The translations under genes were made by a program, and so were the position numbers. Below, in pieces: positions 53,822 through 63,344 of a stretch of DNA of 64,000 nucleotides. The DNA is taken from NCBI RefSeq assembly GCF_042659445.1, contig NZ_JBHSSR010000006.1. The stretch is one strand, 5' to 3'. The stretch comes from Macrococcoides epidermidis. Its GTDB lineage: Bacteria; Bacillota; Bacilli; Staphylococcales; Staphylococcaceae. The first letter of the stretch is position 1, and every line of letters starts with the position of its first letter. The notes under the pieces are model-generated. The model worked only from the letters and a program-made list of their open reading frames with translations, was not told the DNA's origin and did no database searches.

Positions 53822-55051
53822 TTATAATTTAAATTGATTATTCACAATCACTTTACCGTTATGGATTACTTTTTCTGCATGGTTCACTCCATAATGATAA
53901 GGGATATATTCATGATTCTTTGCATGCCAGATGACTAGATTCGCTGCATCACCAGCATCGATCGTACCTGCGTCAACACCGATTGCTTTCGCTGCATTAA
54001 CCGTTACTGCATTCCAGATTTCTTTTGGAGATAATTTCAATTTAAGCGCAGCGATACTCATTACCATCTGTAAATTACTTGTAACACAACTTCCCGGATT
54101 ATAATCCGTTGCAATCGCAATTGCTCCATTGTTGTCTAACATGCCGCGAGCATCTGCATATTCTTCTTTATTTAAATAAAAAGTTGTTCCTGGTAATAAT
54201 ACAGCTACTGTATCACTATCTTTTAACATCTGCTTACCTTTTTCGCTTGCTGCAACAAGGTGATCAGCACTAATTGCTTCTTCTTCTATCGCTAACTCTA
54301 ATCCACCTAACGGGTCGATTTCATCTGCATGAATCTTAACAGGTAAACCAGCAGCTTTTGCTGCCTGCATATATTTACGAGACTGATCTATTGTAAATAC
54401 ACCTGTCTCACAGAAAATATCTGCAAAATCTGCAATATCCTTAACTTCCTGTAGATCTTTAATACATTCATCAATAAATGTTTCACTATCTTTATCTTTT
54501 GGTACTGCATGCGGTCCAAGATATGTGTGTTTCATATTGATGCCGTATTTCTCCTGAAGACGTTTAGATACACGCAGTTGCTTTAACTCATGTTCTAAAG
54601 ATAAGCCATATCCACTCTTGCTTTCTACACTTAGTACGCCGTGATGAATCATTCGTAGTAATTCATGCTCAGCTTTCTCGAATAGTTCTTCTTCAGATGC
54701 TTCACGCGTAGCTTTCACCGTCGAATGAATTCCGCCACCTTGTTCTAAAATTTCAAGATAAGAAACACCTTGACGCTTTAAACTCATCTCATGTTCACGT
54801 GAACCACCATGTACTAAATGTGTATGGGCATCAACAAGTGCAGGAGACACAGTTTTATGCATTCCATCGATCGTCTCTTTAGCCTCAAAGTCTTCGCTAA
54901 ATTCACCGGCATATATAATCTTGCCATCTTTTATCACAACTGTACCATTTTCAATTACTTTTAGCTCAGCAAGTTCAGCACCTTTAAGCGGCTTTTCTGT
55001 TTTCTTTGGTAAGATCAGTTCACTAATATTCTGAATGATGATATCGTTCAT
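53822..55051 (-). CDS. hutI: Imidazolonepropionase
   Basis: This 409-aa amidohydrolase opens imidazolonepropionate to formiminoglutamate. Metal ligands are visible in VDAHTHLVHGGSR (about residues 72-84), KIHADEIDPLGG and ATDYNPGSC. The length is typical. It is the last gene of the yjiH-like/hutU/hutI unit, starting 54 bp after hutU. Confidence 0.96.
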   Translation of the reverse strand: MNDIIIQNISELILPKKTEKPLKGAELAELKVIENGTVVIKDGKIIYAGEFSEDFEAKETIDGMHKTVSPALVDAHTHLVHGGSREHEMSLKRQGVSYLEILEQGGGIHSTVKATREASEEELFEKAEHELLRMIHHGVLSVESKSGYGLSLEHELKQLRVSKRLQEKYGINMKHTYLGPHAVPKDKDSETFIDECIKDLQEVKDIADFADIFCETGVFTIDQSRKYMQAAKAAGLPVKIHADEIDPLGGLELAIEEEAISADHLVAASEKGKQMLKDSDTVAVLLPGTTFYLNKEEYADARGMLDNNGAIAIATDYNPGSCVTSNLQMVMSIAALKLKLSPKEIWNAVTVNAAKAIGVDAGTIDAGDAANLVIWHAKNHEYIPYHYGVNHAEKVIHNGKVIVNNQFKL

Positions 55052-55105
55052 TTTCTACATCCTTTCAAATATATATTGATAGTTTAATATCAGTATTAAA
55101 CTATT

Positions 55106-56758
55106 TTATTTATCTAACATCGGTACGTTGATACCTTTTTCTTTCGCAACATCAATCGCAATATCGTATCCTGCATCAACGTGTCTCACTACACCCATAC
55201 CTGGATCAGTTGTTAACACACGTTGTAATCGTTCTTCAGCATTCTTCGTACCATCTGCAACAACAACCATTCCTGCATGTAGCGAGTAACCCATGCCCAC
55301 ACCACCACCATGATGGAATGAAATCCATGATCCACCTGCTGCAGTGTTAATTAAAGCGTTCAATACTGCCCAGTCACCAACTGCATCACTACCATCTTGC
55401 ATGCTTTCAGTTTCTCGGTTTGGACTTGCAACACTACCTGCATCTAAATGGTCACGACCAATTACGATTGGTGCAGAAATTTCACCTGTCTCAACAAGTT
55501 TATTTAATGCTAACCCCATTTTAGCGCGTTCACCATAGCCAAGCCAAGCGATACGAGAAGGCAATCCCTGGAACGCAATCTTCTCACTTGCTAAATCTAA
55601 CCAGCGCATCAATTTCTTATTATCCGGGAATAGCTTTCTCATCTCTTCATCTGCACGTTCAATATCTTTTGGGTCACCACTTAATGCTGCGAAACGGAAA
55701 GGTCCTTTACCTTCACAGAATAGCGGGCGAATGTAAGCAGGAACGAATCCAGGGAAGCTGAATGCATCTTTAACCCCTTCATCAAAAGCAACTTGTCGAA
55801 TATTGTTTCCGTAATCGAATGCTACAGCACCACGATTTTTGTATTCAAGCATGTATTCCACGTGTTTCGCCATTGATTGCTTCGCTAAACGCACAACTTC
55901 TTCAGGATTTGTCTTACGTAACTCAATTGTTTCTTCGAGTGAATACTCTACAGGCACGTAACCATTTAACGGGTCATGTGCTGACGTTTGGTCAGTGACA
56001 ATATCAACTTTGAAATCTTTTTCGAGTAATGCTTTGTATACATCAACAGCGTTTCCTACTAAACCGATAGATAACGCTTCCCCTTTTGCTTTCGCTTCAT
56101 TCGCTAAACGAATAGCTTCATCTACGTCATGTGTCTTAACATCACAATAACGTGTTTCGATACGCTTATCAATACGTGATTCATCAACATCGATACCGAT
56201 CACAACACCGCCGTTCATCGTTACAGCTAAAGGTTGCGCACCACCCATACCACCAAGACCTGCTGTTAATGTGATCGTACCTTTTAAATCACCATTAAAA
56301 TGCTGGTTTGCAAGTTCACCAAACGTTTCATAAGTCCCTTGAACAATACCTTGAGAACCAATGTAAATCCAGCTTCCTGCAGTCATCTGACCATACATCA
56401 TTAGACCTTTCTTATCTAATTCATTGAAATGTTCCCAGTTTGCCCATTTAGGTACTAATACTGAGTTTGATAACAGGACACGTGGTGCCTGATCGTGAGT
56501 TTTAAACACTGCGACAGGTTTACCGGACTGGACAAGTAAAGTTTCATCTTTCTCTAAGTTGCGTAAGCTTTCAACGATTGCATCAAAACTTTCCCAGTTA
56601 CGTGCTGCTTTACCGATTCCGCCGTAGACAACTAAATTCTCTGGATGTTCTGCTACTTCTGGATCTAAATTATTATATAACATACGAAGAACAGCTTCCT
56701 GTTCCCATCCTTTACACTCAATCTCTAAACCTTTCTTTGCTCTAATATTTCTCATCAT
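55106..56758 (-). CDS. hutU: Urocanate hydratase
   Basis: This 550-aa NAD-dependent enzyme turns urocanate into imidazolonepropionate. Characteristic segments are VYGGIGKAARNWESFD, TLTAGLGGMGGAQPLAVTMNGG (NAD-binding Gly-rich, in part), QTSAHDPLNGYVP and the C-terminal SWISFHHGGGVGMGYS. AGGAGG precedes the two adjacent ATGs. It is the second gene of the unit and hutH (histidine ammonia-lyase) is not in the window. Confidence 0.96.
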   Translation of the reverse strand: MMRNIRAKKGLEIECKGWEQEAVLRMLYNNLDPEVAEHPENLVVYGGIGKAARNWESFDAIVESLRNLEKDETLLVQSGKPVAVFKTHDQAPRVLLSNSVLVPKWANWEHFNELDKKGLMMYGQMTAGSWIYIGSQGIVQGTYETFGELANQHFNGDLKGTITLTAGLGGMGGAQPLAVTMNGGVVIGIDVDESRIDKRIETRYCDVKTHDVDEAIRLANEAKAKGEALSIGLVGNAVDVYKALLEKDFKVDIVTDQTSAHDPLNGYVPVEYSLEETIELRKTNPEEVVRLAKQSMAKHVEYMLEYKNRGAVAFDYGNNIRQVAFDEGVKDAFSFPGFVPAYIRPLFCEGKGPFRFAALSGDPKDIERADEEMRKLFPDNKKLMRWLDLASEKIAFQGLPSRIAWLGYGERAKMGLALNKLVETGEISAPIVIGRDHLDAGSVASPNRETESMQDGSDAVGDWAVLNALINTAAGGSWISFHHGGGVGMGYSLHAGMVVVADGTKNAEERLQRVLTTDPGMGVVRHVDAGYDIAIDVAKEKGINVPMLDK

Positions 56759-56775
56759 AAAATCCTCCTATTATA

Positions 56776-58050
56776 TTAAAAAATGAATAATGCGAATGGA
56801 ATTGTGATTAATAATGTTAATACGACTCTTTCAAACCAGATAACAACAAGTTTCCAAATTGGAATCTTAATATCAGTTGAAATGATAACAGGTACTACAC
56901 TTGAGAAGAAAATAATTGCCGAGATACTCATAACACCTGTCGTAAATCTCGTTATCAAATCTGCATCCTGAGATATTGCTGCCGGTAATAACATTTCAAT
57001 GACTGAAAGTGTAGATGCTTCAGCAAGAACAGGAACGTTAATACCAGGGAATAATGATAATATCGGATAGAATATTAATGATGCATATTTAATAATTGGT
57101 GTATACTTCGCTACGAGTAAACCCAGAAGTCCAATCGACATGATTGAAGGCATAATCGCCATCGTCATGACCACACCATCTTTAATGTTAATAATGATGT
57201 TTTGTAGTAATGTGTTCGCATGCTTTATGGCCTCTTTTGCTTCTGAATATGCTTCTTTCAATAAAGGCATCCCTTTACTTATCTCCTCTTTATAAGGAAT
57301 ATCATTATATGTTTTATTCGATTCAAATTTAATCGGCGGAATATGAACAGTGATCGCAGTCACTATAAAAGTGATAACCAATGTACTCCAGAAAAATAAA
57401 TTCCAGTGATCCATAATTCCTAAAGTTTTTGCAACGATGATCATGAAAGTTGCAGATACAGTTGAAAACCCTGTTGCGATGATAACTGCTTCCTTATGTG
57501 TATAATGTCCTTCTTTATATACTTTATTAGTAATTATCAATCCGATTGAATAACTACCAACAAAAGAAGCTACAGCATCAACAGCTGATTTACCTGGTGT
57601 ATTAAATACCGGTCTCATAAACTTTCTGCAAAGTACACCGATAAATTCGAGTAATCCATAACCAACAAGTAAAGAGAGAAATACCGATCCTATTGGAATC
57701 AATAAGCTTAACGGAACCGCTAATTTTTCAAATAAAAATGGTCCTAAATCAGGTAACAAAACAAATTCTGGACCCACTTCAAATACAACCATGAAACCAA
57801 CAATTACTCCTAGAATCTTAAATATTGTAAATGATAGATCAGTAAAACTTTTCTTCCAGCTACCATTTAAAAATGGATAAATCGCTCCAACAATAATTAA
57901 CAGCAATACATAGTATGGTAACACTGGTGCTAAACTTACTTTTAACCAATTCACGATATGATCGATAATAATCGTATTATTCTCTCCAATTGTGATTGGA
58001 ACAAAGAAACAAATAATACCTATGATGCTATAAACATAAAACCTCCACAT
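56776..58050 (-). CDS. YjiH-family membrane protein in the hut operon
   Basis: This 424-aa membrane protein has about 11 transmembrane segments. Two gate-like motifs are visible: DAVASFVGSYSIGLIITNKVY and the later LFPGINVPVLAEASTL. It belongs to the YjiH/nucleoside-recognition (gate domain) group. Directly upstream of hutU on the same strand and divergent from a LysR gene, it is a good candidate for uptake of histidine, urocanate or a related compound; this is inference. Confidence 0.82.
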   Translation of the reverse strand: MWRFYVYSIIGIICFFVPITIGENNTIIIDHIVNWLKVSLAPVLPYYVLLLIIVGAIYPFLNGSWKKSFTDLSFTIFKILGVIVGFMVVFEVGPEFVLLPDLGPFLFEKLAVPLSLLIPIGSVFLSLLVGYGLLEFIGVLCRKFMRPVFNTPGKSAVDAVASFVGSYSIGLIITNKVYKEGHYTHKEAVIIATGFSTVSATFMIIVAKTLGIMDHWNLFFWSTLVITFIVTAITVHIPPIKFESNKTYNDIPYKEEISKGMPLLKEAYSEAKEAIKHANTLLQNIIINIKDGVVMTMAIMPSIMSIGLLGLLVAKYTPIIKYASLIFYPILSLFPGINVPVLAEASTLSVIEMLLPAAISQDADLITRFTTGVMSISAIIFFSSVVPVIISTDIKIPIWKLVVIWFERVVLTLLITIPFALFIF

Positions 58051-58091
58051 CTACATCCTCCTCATTTTCTGAATATTCTATCTACATTTTC

Positions 58092-58120
58092 ATTATAATT
58101 TGTTATCATATAGATATCTA
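58092..58120 (-). promoter_or_regulatory. Promoter of the yjiH-hutU-hutI unit with LysR-type site
   Basis: On the minus strand a perfect -10 (TATAAT, 58092-58097) has a poor -35 (TAGATA, 58115-58120). The perfect palindrome TAGATATCTA (58111-58120) overlaps the -35 position, as expected for a promoter needing a LysR-type activator. Confidence 0.55.
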
Positions 58121-58137
58121 ATATCAATAAACTAATA

Positions 58138-58160
58138 ATTAATAGTTTCAATCTATTAAT
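58138..58160. promoter_or_regulatory. LysR-type box upstream of the LysR gene
   Basis: ATTAATAG-N7-CTATTAAT has perfect 8-bp arms and contains the ATAG-N7-CTAT form of the T-N11-A LysR box. It lies just before the SD of the LysR gene, which suits autoregulation and control of the divergent hut unit. Confidence 0.7.
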
Positions 58161-58173
58161 AAAAGGAGATTAT

Positions 58174-59058
58174 ATGAAAATACTGCATTTTGAATATTTT
58201 ATCGCCGTTGTAGAACACAATAGTTTCACGCGTGCTGCAGAATATCTTCACATCGCTCAACCATCGTTAACAACAGCAATAAAAAAATTAGAACAAGAAT
58301 TAGGATATGCGCTTCTTACACGTTCGACAAAAGCAATCAAAATTACTGAAAAAGGCATATTGTTCTATCAGTATTCAAAAGAAATTGTCAAAGCTTATCA
58401 CCATACTGTTGAAAAGATGTATGATTTGAACGAGAGTGATTTCCCTAAAATAAAGATCGGTATATTGGAATCAACAAATCGATGGGTATCACAAGTCGTC
58501 AAAAATCACGCAAATCAATTTGAATCACAGCGATATCAAATTAAAGAAATTCTTTCGGTGAGAGATTCTTTAAAAGCACTGATAAACTATGATGTGGATA
58601 TTGCAATTACAAATGAGTTAATCAATGATGAAGCGATTAATTCCCTTCCTCTATACACTGAAGAATATATTATTTTAGGAAATCAAAATGATTTGGCGGA
58701 TAAAGTCGTTACATTAGACCAACTGCCGTTAATATTACCGAATGAATCATTTCAAGTCAGACAACATTTAAACGATTATTTTAATCGCCATGCAATTAGA
58801 CCAAATATTGTAATGGAAGTCGATCGTTTCGATACTGCATCTAATTTTGTGCATGACGGTTTAGGATATGCAGTTGTTCCCAAAATATATTATCAATCCT
58901 TTAATGCAAACCAACTCACTGCCCATAAAATCGAACCAACAATTAATCGTACGATTTATATCAACTATCACAAAAAAAGAAAGCACTCATCAAGAGTACT
59001 TTCTTTAATTGATAGGTTTATTCAATATTGGAATTTCGATGCAGTATATGAAACATAA
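58174..59058 (+). CDS. LysR-family regulator, probable hut regulator
   Basis: This 294-aa protein has an N-terminal winged helix-turn-helix (FIAVVEHNSFTRAAEYLHIAQ, then SLTTAIKKLEQELG) and a LysR substrate-binding domain (about residues 90-290). It is divergent from the hut unit, with palindromes between them. It most likely responds to a histidine-pathway intermediate such as urocanate. The last 41 bp overlap the 3' end of the convergent hutG. Confidence 0.88.
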   Translation: MKILHFEYFIAVVEHNSFTRAAEYLHIAQPSLTTAIKKLEQELGYALLTRSTKAIKITEKGILFYQYSKEIVKAYHHTVEKMYDLNESDFPKIKIGILESTNRWVSQVVKNHANQFESQRYQIKEILSVRDSLKALINYDVDIAITNELINDEAINSLPLYTEEYIILGNQNDLADKVVTLDQLPLILPNESFQVRQHLNDYFNRHAIRPNIVMEVDRFDTASNFVHDGLGYAVVPKIYYQSFNANQLTAHKIEPTINRTIYINYHKKRKHSSRVLSLIDRFIQYWNFDAVYET

Positions 59059-59989
59059 TATGACCGACCATTTTAGCTGTACGTCCGTCAATATCATATT
59101 CCGGGTTCATTTCAGCAATACTGATATGTTGCGTTTTATCATACTTCAATACTTCTAAAATCAGACGGTACACCTGCTTTGGACTTAATCCAAAGCTACA
59201 AGGTGCACTAACGCCTGGTCCATATGCACTATCAATCACATCAAGGCATAGCGTAAGCATAATGACATCATATTTATCAATAAATGATGCGATGCATTCG
59301 TTTGTACTGTCCTGATCAATCTGTTCAGCGAGCACATATTCAACACCACGTTCCTTTGCAATGTTAAACAGATGCTGTGTATTTGCTGCTTGCTGAATGC
59401 CAAGTACCAGATAACCTGCTTCAGGATCTTCATCTATAATCTGCTTAAACCCTGTGCCACTTGTTGCATATTTTGCATCACGTAAATCGAAATGCGCATC
59501 AATATTAATTACACCAATGGATTGATGTGGATAAATCTGTCTTAATCCTTTGTAATGCGCATATGAAATATCATGACCGCCACCTAATAACATATGAAAC
59601 TTCGCAAGTGAGTGGCTTTTCTTAATCATATCCGCATATTCAATTTGCACGTTTTCAACATAGGTTTCATCAGTCGATATATTCCCAAAGTCACCAATCG
59701 TTATATCGTTCATCAAAGCCATATTGCCAAATTTTTCTCTTATTGCATCCGGTCCCTGTTGTGCTCCAATGCGACCTTGATTTAAGTACACGCCACGGTC
59801 AACGGCATATCCAAGTATACCGACATCATATTGAGGTGCATAATCTTCTATTTGTTCATTTTCACGATTATCATCTATTTCTTCAAGATCAACGACATCC
59901 ACAACCTGAAAATTTCTAAAATGCGCTCTTTTTTCAGTATCATCAATTCTACCAGTCCATAAATTTTCATCGCCCTTTGTATACACCAC
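59018..59989 (-). CDS. hutG: Formimidoylglutamase
   Basis: This 323-aa ureohydrolase (arginase fold) turns N-formimidoylglutamate into glutamate and formamide. The two-Mn site is visible in LGGGHDISYAHY, INIDAHFDLRD and LCLDVIDSAYGPGVSAP. Its GTG start overlaps the upstream TAG (TAGTG); a second GTG follows at once, and AAGGGGG serves either. The 3' end overlaps the LysR gene by 41 bp on the opposite strand. Confidence 0.95.
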   Translation of the reverse strand: MVYTKGDENLWTGRIDDTEKRAHFRNFQVVDVVDLEEIDDNRENEQIEDYAPQYDVGILGYAVDRGVYLNQGRIGAQQGPDAIREKFGNMALMNDITIGDFGNISTDETYVENVQIEYADMIKKSHSLAKFHMLLGGGHDISYAHYKGLRQIYPHQSIGVINIDAHFDLRDAKYATSGTGFKQIIDEDPEAGYLVLGIQQAANTQHLFNIAKERGVEYVLAEQIDQDSTNECIASFIDKYDVIMLTLCLDVIDSAYGPGVSAPCSFGLSPKQVYRLILEVLKYDKTQHISIAEMNPEYDIDGRTAKMVGHIMFHILHRNSNIE

Positions 59990-61446
59990 TATTCCCCCTT
60001 CGTATGTTGTACAAAGCCTTTAACAACACGTTTCGCTTCTTCAGCAAGTTCAACGATACCATTGTTATAAATATTGACACCACCTGATCTTTGGCCAAGT
60101 AAATAAAAATGCTCTAACTTACCTTTTGCACTTATCACTTCATTATTGACTGGTGTTACATAAAAACCACCATCTGGATGCGTAATCAACAAGTTTTGAT
60201 CCACAAGATTTTCGATAAGTTGATTAGGTTCAATCGCATCTTTATAATCTTTCGCTGGACCTGTTGCATTAATGACATAGTGCACGCGAATTTCTTTTTG
60301 TTTCGTATGAATTCTATATTTATTATATTTATATTCAACTGATGATATATCACTTAAAATTTCAATCGTATTGTTGTTAATGCCTTCAATCATCGCTTCT
60401 GCTGTAGCTTCCGGCATTGGATTTGAATAGGCAGTAATCACATCAGCGTAATGATCCTTATAATATTGTTTGTCCGACTTTGTCATAAACGGCCAGATTA
60501 AAGGCGCTGTTCTTGTTAATTCTAAGACGAAAGATTGAAGATATCCGACTTCTTTAGGATTTGCTAAATCGAATGTCATCGCACGCAATGGGTTTACACG
60601 ACTTACATTAAATAATTTATCCGCATTAATATTATGATATTCAACTTCTTTGTCAAATAAAGCTTTTAATTCTGCTAAAGGCAGGAAGCCATTATGCTTT
60701 GATTTTATCTTCTCTAATTGAGATAACGTTAAATATTTAAATGTTATTTCTACCATCTCTCCACGTACAGATTGTACTTTACCATCCCTACTCACAAGAT
60801 AAAGCTTCGTTTTTAATTCCGGTGTAAAATATCGAACAATGTCAACAGCAGATAGCCCTGACCCGATTACCGCATAGTCTTTTTCCGGTTCAATATTTAT
60901 ACGATTTAACGGGTATGGCCATTTGAAATAATTCGGCGTATCAATCAGTTGATAAGGATCCATCGGACCGAACTGACCTGGTGATAAAAACACAGCATCG
61001 ACTTCAAATGTCTCATCCTGTGTTGAGACAAGATAACCGTTATCAATCTGTTCAATATTCCTTACATGATTACTGACAATCTTGACGTTTTTCTTCTTAG
61101 CAAATTTCTCAAAATGATCTGTCATATATTTACCGAATAACTGCCTTGAATAATATTGATTCTGAGATTTATTTTCATTATCTTCTTTATGTATCTCTAA
61201 CTGAATCACATCTTCATTTTTGGCAATCCACTTCACAAAATCATCCGGTTTGTTCGGTTTCATGCTAATTAAATTACCAGGATAATTCATGAGTAATTCC
61301 GGATCATCATATTGAAACGCACGACCGTTTCCTAAATATTTCTGATCATCGAAACAAATCACCTTGAAGTCATCCATTTTACTTTTTGATAAGTATTTAA
61401 GGACATTTACACCTGCTACACCTGTACCTACTATTGCAATTTTCAT
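59989..61446 (-). CDS. FAD/NAD(P)-binding protein coupled to hutG
   Basis: This 485-aa protein has an N-terminal dinucleotide fold (VGTGVAGVNVLKYL, residues 6-19), a second one (YAVIGSGLSAVDIVRYF, about 191-207) and a C-terminal ATGPAKDY, the pattern of the FAD-NAD(P)-binding (NAD_binding_9) group related to N-hydroxylating monooxygenases. Its stop overlaps the hutG start, so the two are coupled. No histidine-pathway step needs such an enzyme; the reaction is unknown. AAAAGGAGG precedes the ATG. Confidence 0.8.
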   Translation of the reverse strand: MKIAIVGTGVAGVNVLKYLSKSKMDDFKVICFDDQKYLGNGRAFQYDDPELLMNYPGNLISMKPNKPDDFVKWIAKNEDVIQLEIHKEDNENKSQNQYYSRQLFGKYMTDHFEKFAKKKNVKIVSNHVRNIEQIDNGYLVSTQDETFEVDAVFLSPGQFGPMDPYQLIDTPNYFKWPYPLNRINIEPEKDYAVIGSGLSAVDIVRYFTPELKTKLYLVSRDGKVQSVRGEMVEITFKYLTLSQLEKIKSKHNGFLPLAELKALFDKEVEYHNINADKLFNVSRVNPLRAMTFDLANPKEVGYLQSFVLELTRTAPLIWPFMTKSDKQYYKDHYADVITAYSNPMPEATAEAMIEGINNNTIEILSDISSVEYKYNKYRIHTKQKEIRVHYVINATGPAKDYKDAIEPNQLIENLVDQNLLITHPDGGFYVTPVNNEVISAKGKLEHFYLLGQRSGGVNIYNNGIVELAEEAKRVVKGFVQHTKGE

Positions 61447-61565
61447 AAAAAGTTCCTCCTTTTATATATATATTATCAAAAAATAGGGTAAACAAACTTA
61501 ATGAGCGGGATTTAATCATAAACAAATATATTTATCTTGCAAAAACAACAATTAGAGGTGACATT

Positions 61566-62696
61566 ATGTTAGAAATCAACAATGTCTCGAAAGTATATCG
61601 AGGCGGAAAAAAGGCAGTCAACAAGCTAGATATGACAATCGAGAAAGGTGAGTTTATCGCCTTCATCGGAACTTCTGGTTCAGGTAAAACGACCGCAATG
61701 CGCATGATTAACCGCATGATTGAACCGACAAGTGGTTCAATTGTATTGAACGGAAAGAACATTAAAGATATGAACCCCGTACAATTACGTAGAAACATCG
61801 GTTATGTTATTCAGCAAATTGGATTACTCCCTCATATGACAATCCGTGAAAATATTACGCTTGTTCCTAAACTTCTCAAATGGTCAGAAGAAGAAAAAAA
61901 TAAAAAGGCAGAAGAATTGATTCAACTTGTAGACCTTCCCGTATCTTATCTCGATATGTATCCATCACAACTATCAGGTGGACAACAACAACGTATCGGT
62001 GTCATCCGCGCACTCGCTGCAGATCAGGAAATCATTTTAATGGATGAACCCTTTGGTGCATTAGATCCTATTACACGAGATACGCTTCAGGATTTAGTAA
62101 AAGAACTGCAAGTCAAATTTAATAAAACATTCATTATGGTAACGCATGATATGGACGAAGCGATTAAACTTGCGGATAGAATCGTGATTATGAGTCATGG
62201 TGAAGTGATTCAGATCGACACGCCAAATAACATATTACGCAATCCAGCAAACGATTTCGTAAAAGATTTCATCGGAGAAAACAGGTTAATCCAAACAACG
62301 CCAAATATTAAAACTGTTGATGAAGCAATGAATAAGCCAATATCGATCACACCAGAAAAATCAATAGGTGAAGCGATTAATCTTATGAGAACAAAACGTG
62401 TAGATACACTGTTTGTTGTAGATGATCAAAATGTACTTGTCGGTTATGTTGATATTGAAGACTTATCGGAAGCACATAAAAAACATTTAAGTTTATCGCG
62501 CATTATGAACCATAAAGTATATTTCGTACGCACCGGGGTTTACCTTCAGGATACTGTTCGAACGATACTGAAAAGAAACATACGCGTCATCCCTGTACTG
62601 GATAAACAAGATAAATTATTAGGTGTTATTACACGTGCCAACTTAGTAGATATCGTGTATGACACAATTTGGGGTAACGAGGAAGAGGAGGCATAA
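61566..62696 (+). CDS. opuCA: Osmoprotectant ABC transporter ATPase with CBS domains (OpuCA)
   Basis: This 376-aa ATPase has Walker A GTSGSGKTT (about residues 35-43), signature LSGGQQQR, Walker B IILMDEPFGALD and VTHDMDEA. A tandem CBS module (about 255-370, TKRVDTLFVVDDQNVLVGYVD and IPVLDKQDKLLGVITRANL) is typical of glycine betaine/carnitine/choline importers and senses ionic strength or c-di-AMP in relatives. It is the first gene of the operon, with GAGGTG as SD. Confidence 0.93.
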   Translation: MLEINNVSKVYRGGKKAVNKLDMTIEKGEFIAFIGTSGSGKTTAMRMINRMIEPTSGSIVLNGKNIKDMNPVQLRRNIGYVIQQIGLLPHMTIRENITLVPKLLKWSEEEKNKKAEELIQLVDLPVSYLDMYPSQLSGGQQQRIGVIRALAADQEIILMDEPFGALDPITRDTLQDLVKELQVKFNKTFIMVTHDMDEAIKLADRIVIMSHGEVIQIDTPNNILRNPANDFVKDFIGENRLIQTTPNIKTVDEAMNKPISITPEKSIGEAINLMRTKRVDTLFVVDDQNVLVGYVDIEDLSEAHKKHLSLSRIMNHKVYFVRTGVYLQDTVRTILKRNIRVIPVLDKQDKLLGVITRANLVDIVYDTIWGNEEEEA

Positions 62697-62698
62697 AC

Positions 62699-63343
62699 AT
62701 GATTGAATTTTTAAAGGATAATCAAGCCGAACTCTTTACGAAGACGATTGAACATATTTCAATATCACTACTGAGCCTACTCGCAGCAATAATCGTTGCC
62801 GTACCTCTTGGCATCTTGCTTACGAAGTCAGATAAATTAGCGAAAGTTGTACTCTCTATCACCAGTGTATTACAAACCGTACCATCACTTGCAATACTTG
62901 CGATGATGATTCCATTCTTTGGTATTGGAACACTACCAGCAGTAATCGCATTGTTCCTATATGTGTTATTACCGATCTTAAATAACACATATTTAGGTAT
63001 ACAGTCTGTAAAGAAAGATGCGAAAGAAGCTGGACGCGCGATGGGAATGACATCTAACCAAATTCTCAGAATGGTAGAATTACCGCTTGCAGTACCAGTC
63101 ATAATGAGTGGTATTAGGTTATCAGCAGTTTACGCAATCAGTTGGGCAACACTCGCATCATATATCGGTGCAGGTGGACTCGGAGACTTTATCTTTAATG
63201 GGTTGAACTTATTCCAGCCAAAATTAATCATTGCCGGAGCTATTCTCGTGACATTGTTAGCACTTATAACAGATTTAATTCTTGCAGTAATTGAAAACTA
63301 TACGACCCCAAAAGGCTTAAAAGTAACAAAGGGGGATTTATAA
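62699..63343 (+). CDS. opuCB: Osmoprotectant ABC transporter permease (OpuCB)
   Basis: This 214-aa permease has about six transmembrane segments and the EAA loop KKDAKEAGRAMGMTSNQILRMVELPLAVPV. It starts 2 bp after the opuCA stop with AGAGGAGG as SD. It should pair with a second permease (OpuCD), expected after the binding protein beyond the window. Confidence 0.92.
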   Translation: MIEFLKDNQAELFTKTIEHISISLLSLLAAIIVAVPLGILLTKSDKLAKVVLSITSVLQTVPSLAILAMMIPFFGIGTLPAVIALFLYVLLPILNNTYLGIQSVKKDAKEAGRAMGMTSNQILRMVELPLAVPVIMSGIRLSAVYAISWATLASYIGAGGLGDFIFNGLNLFQPKLIIAGAILVTLLALITDLILAVIENYTTPKGLKVTKGDL

Positions 63344-63344
63344 T

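Noticed and set aside
61447..61565. Osmotic-stress (sigma-B) promoter for opuCA
   Set aside because: A GGGTAA element is present, but no GTTT-type partner lies at the right distance.
61532..61798. Minus-strand ORF over the opuCA start
   Set aside because: It is antisense to the Walker A region of opuCA, whose reading frame is clearly the coding one.
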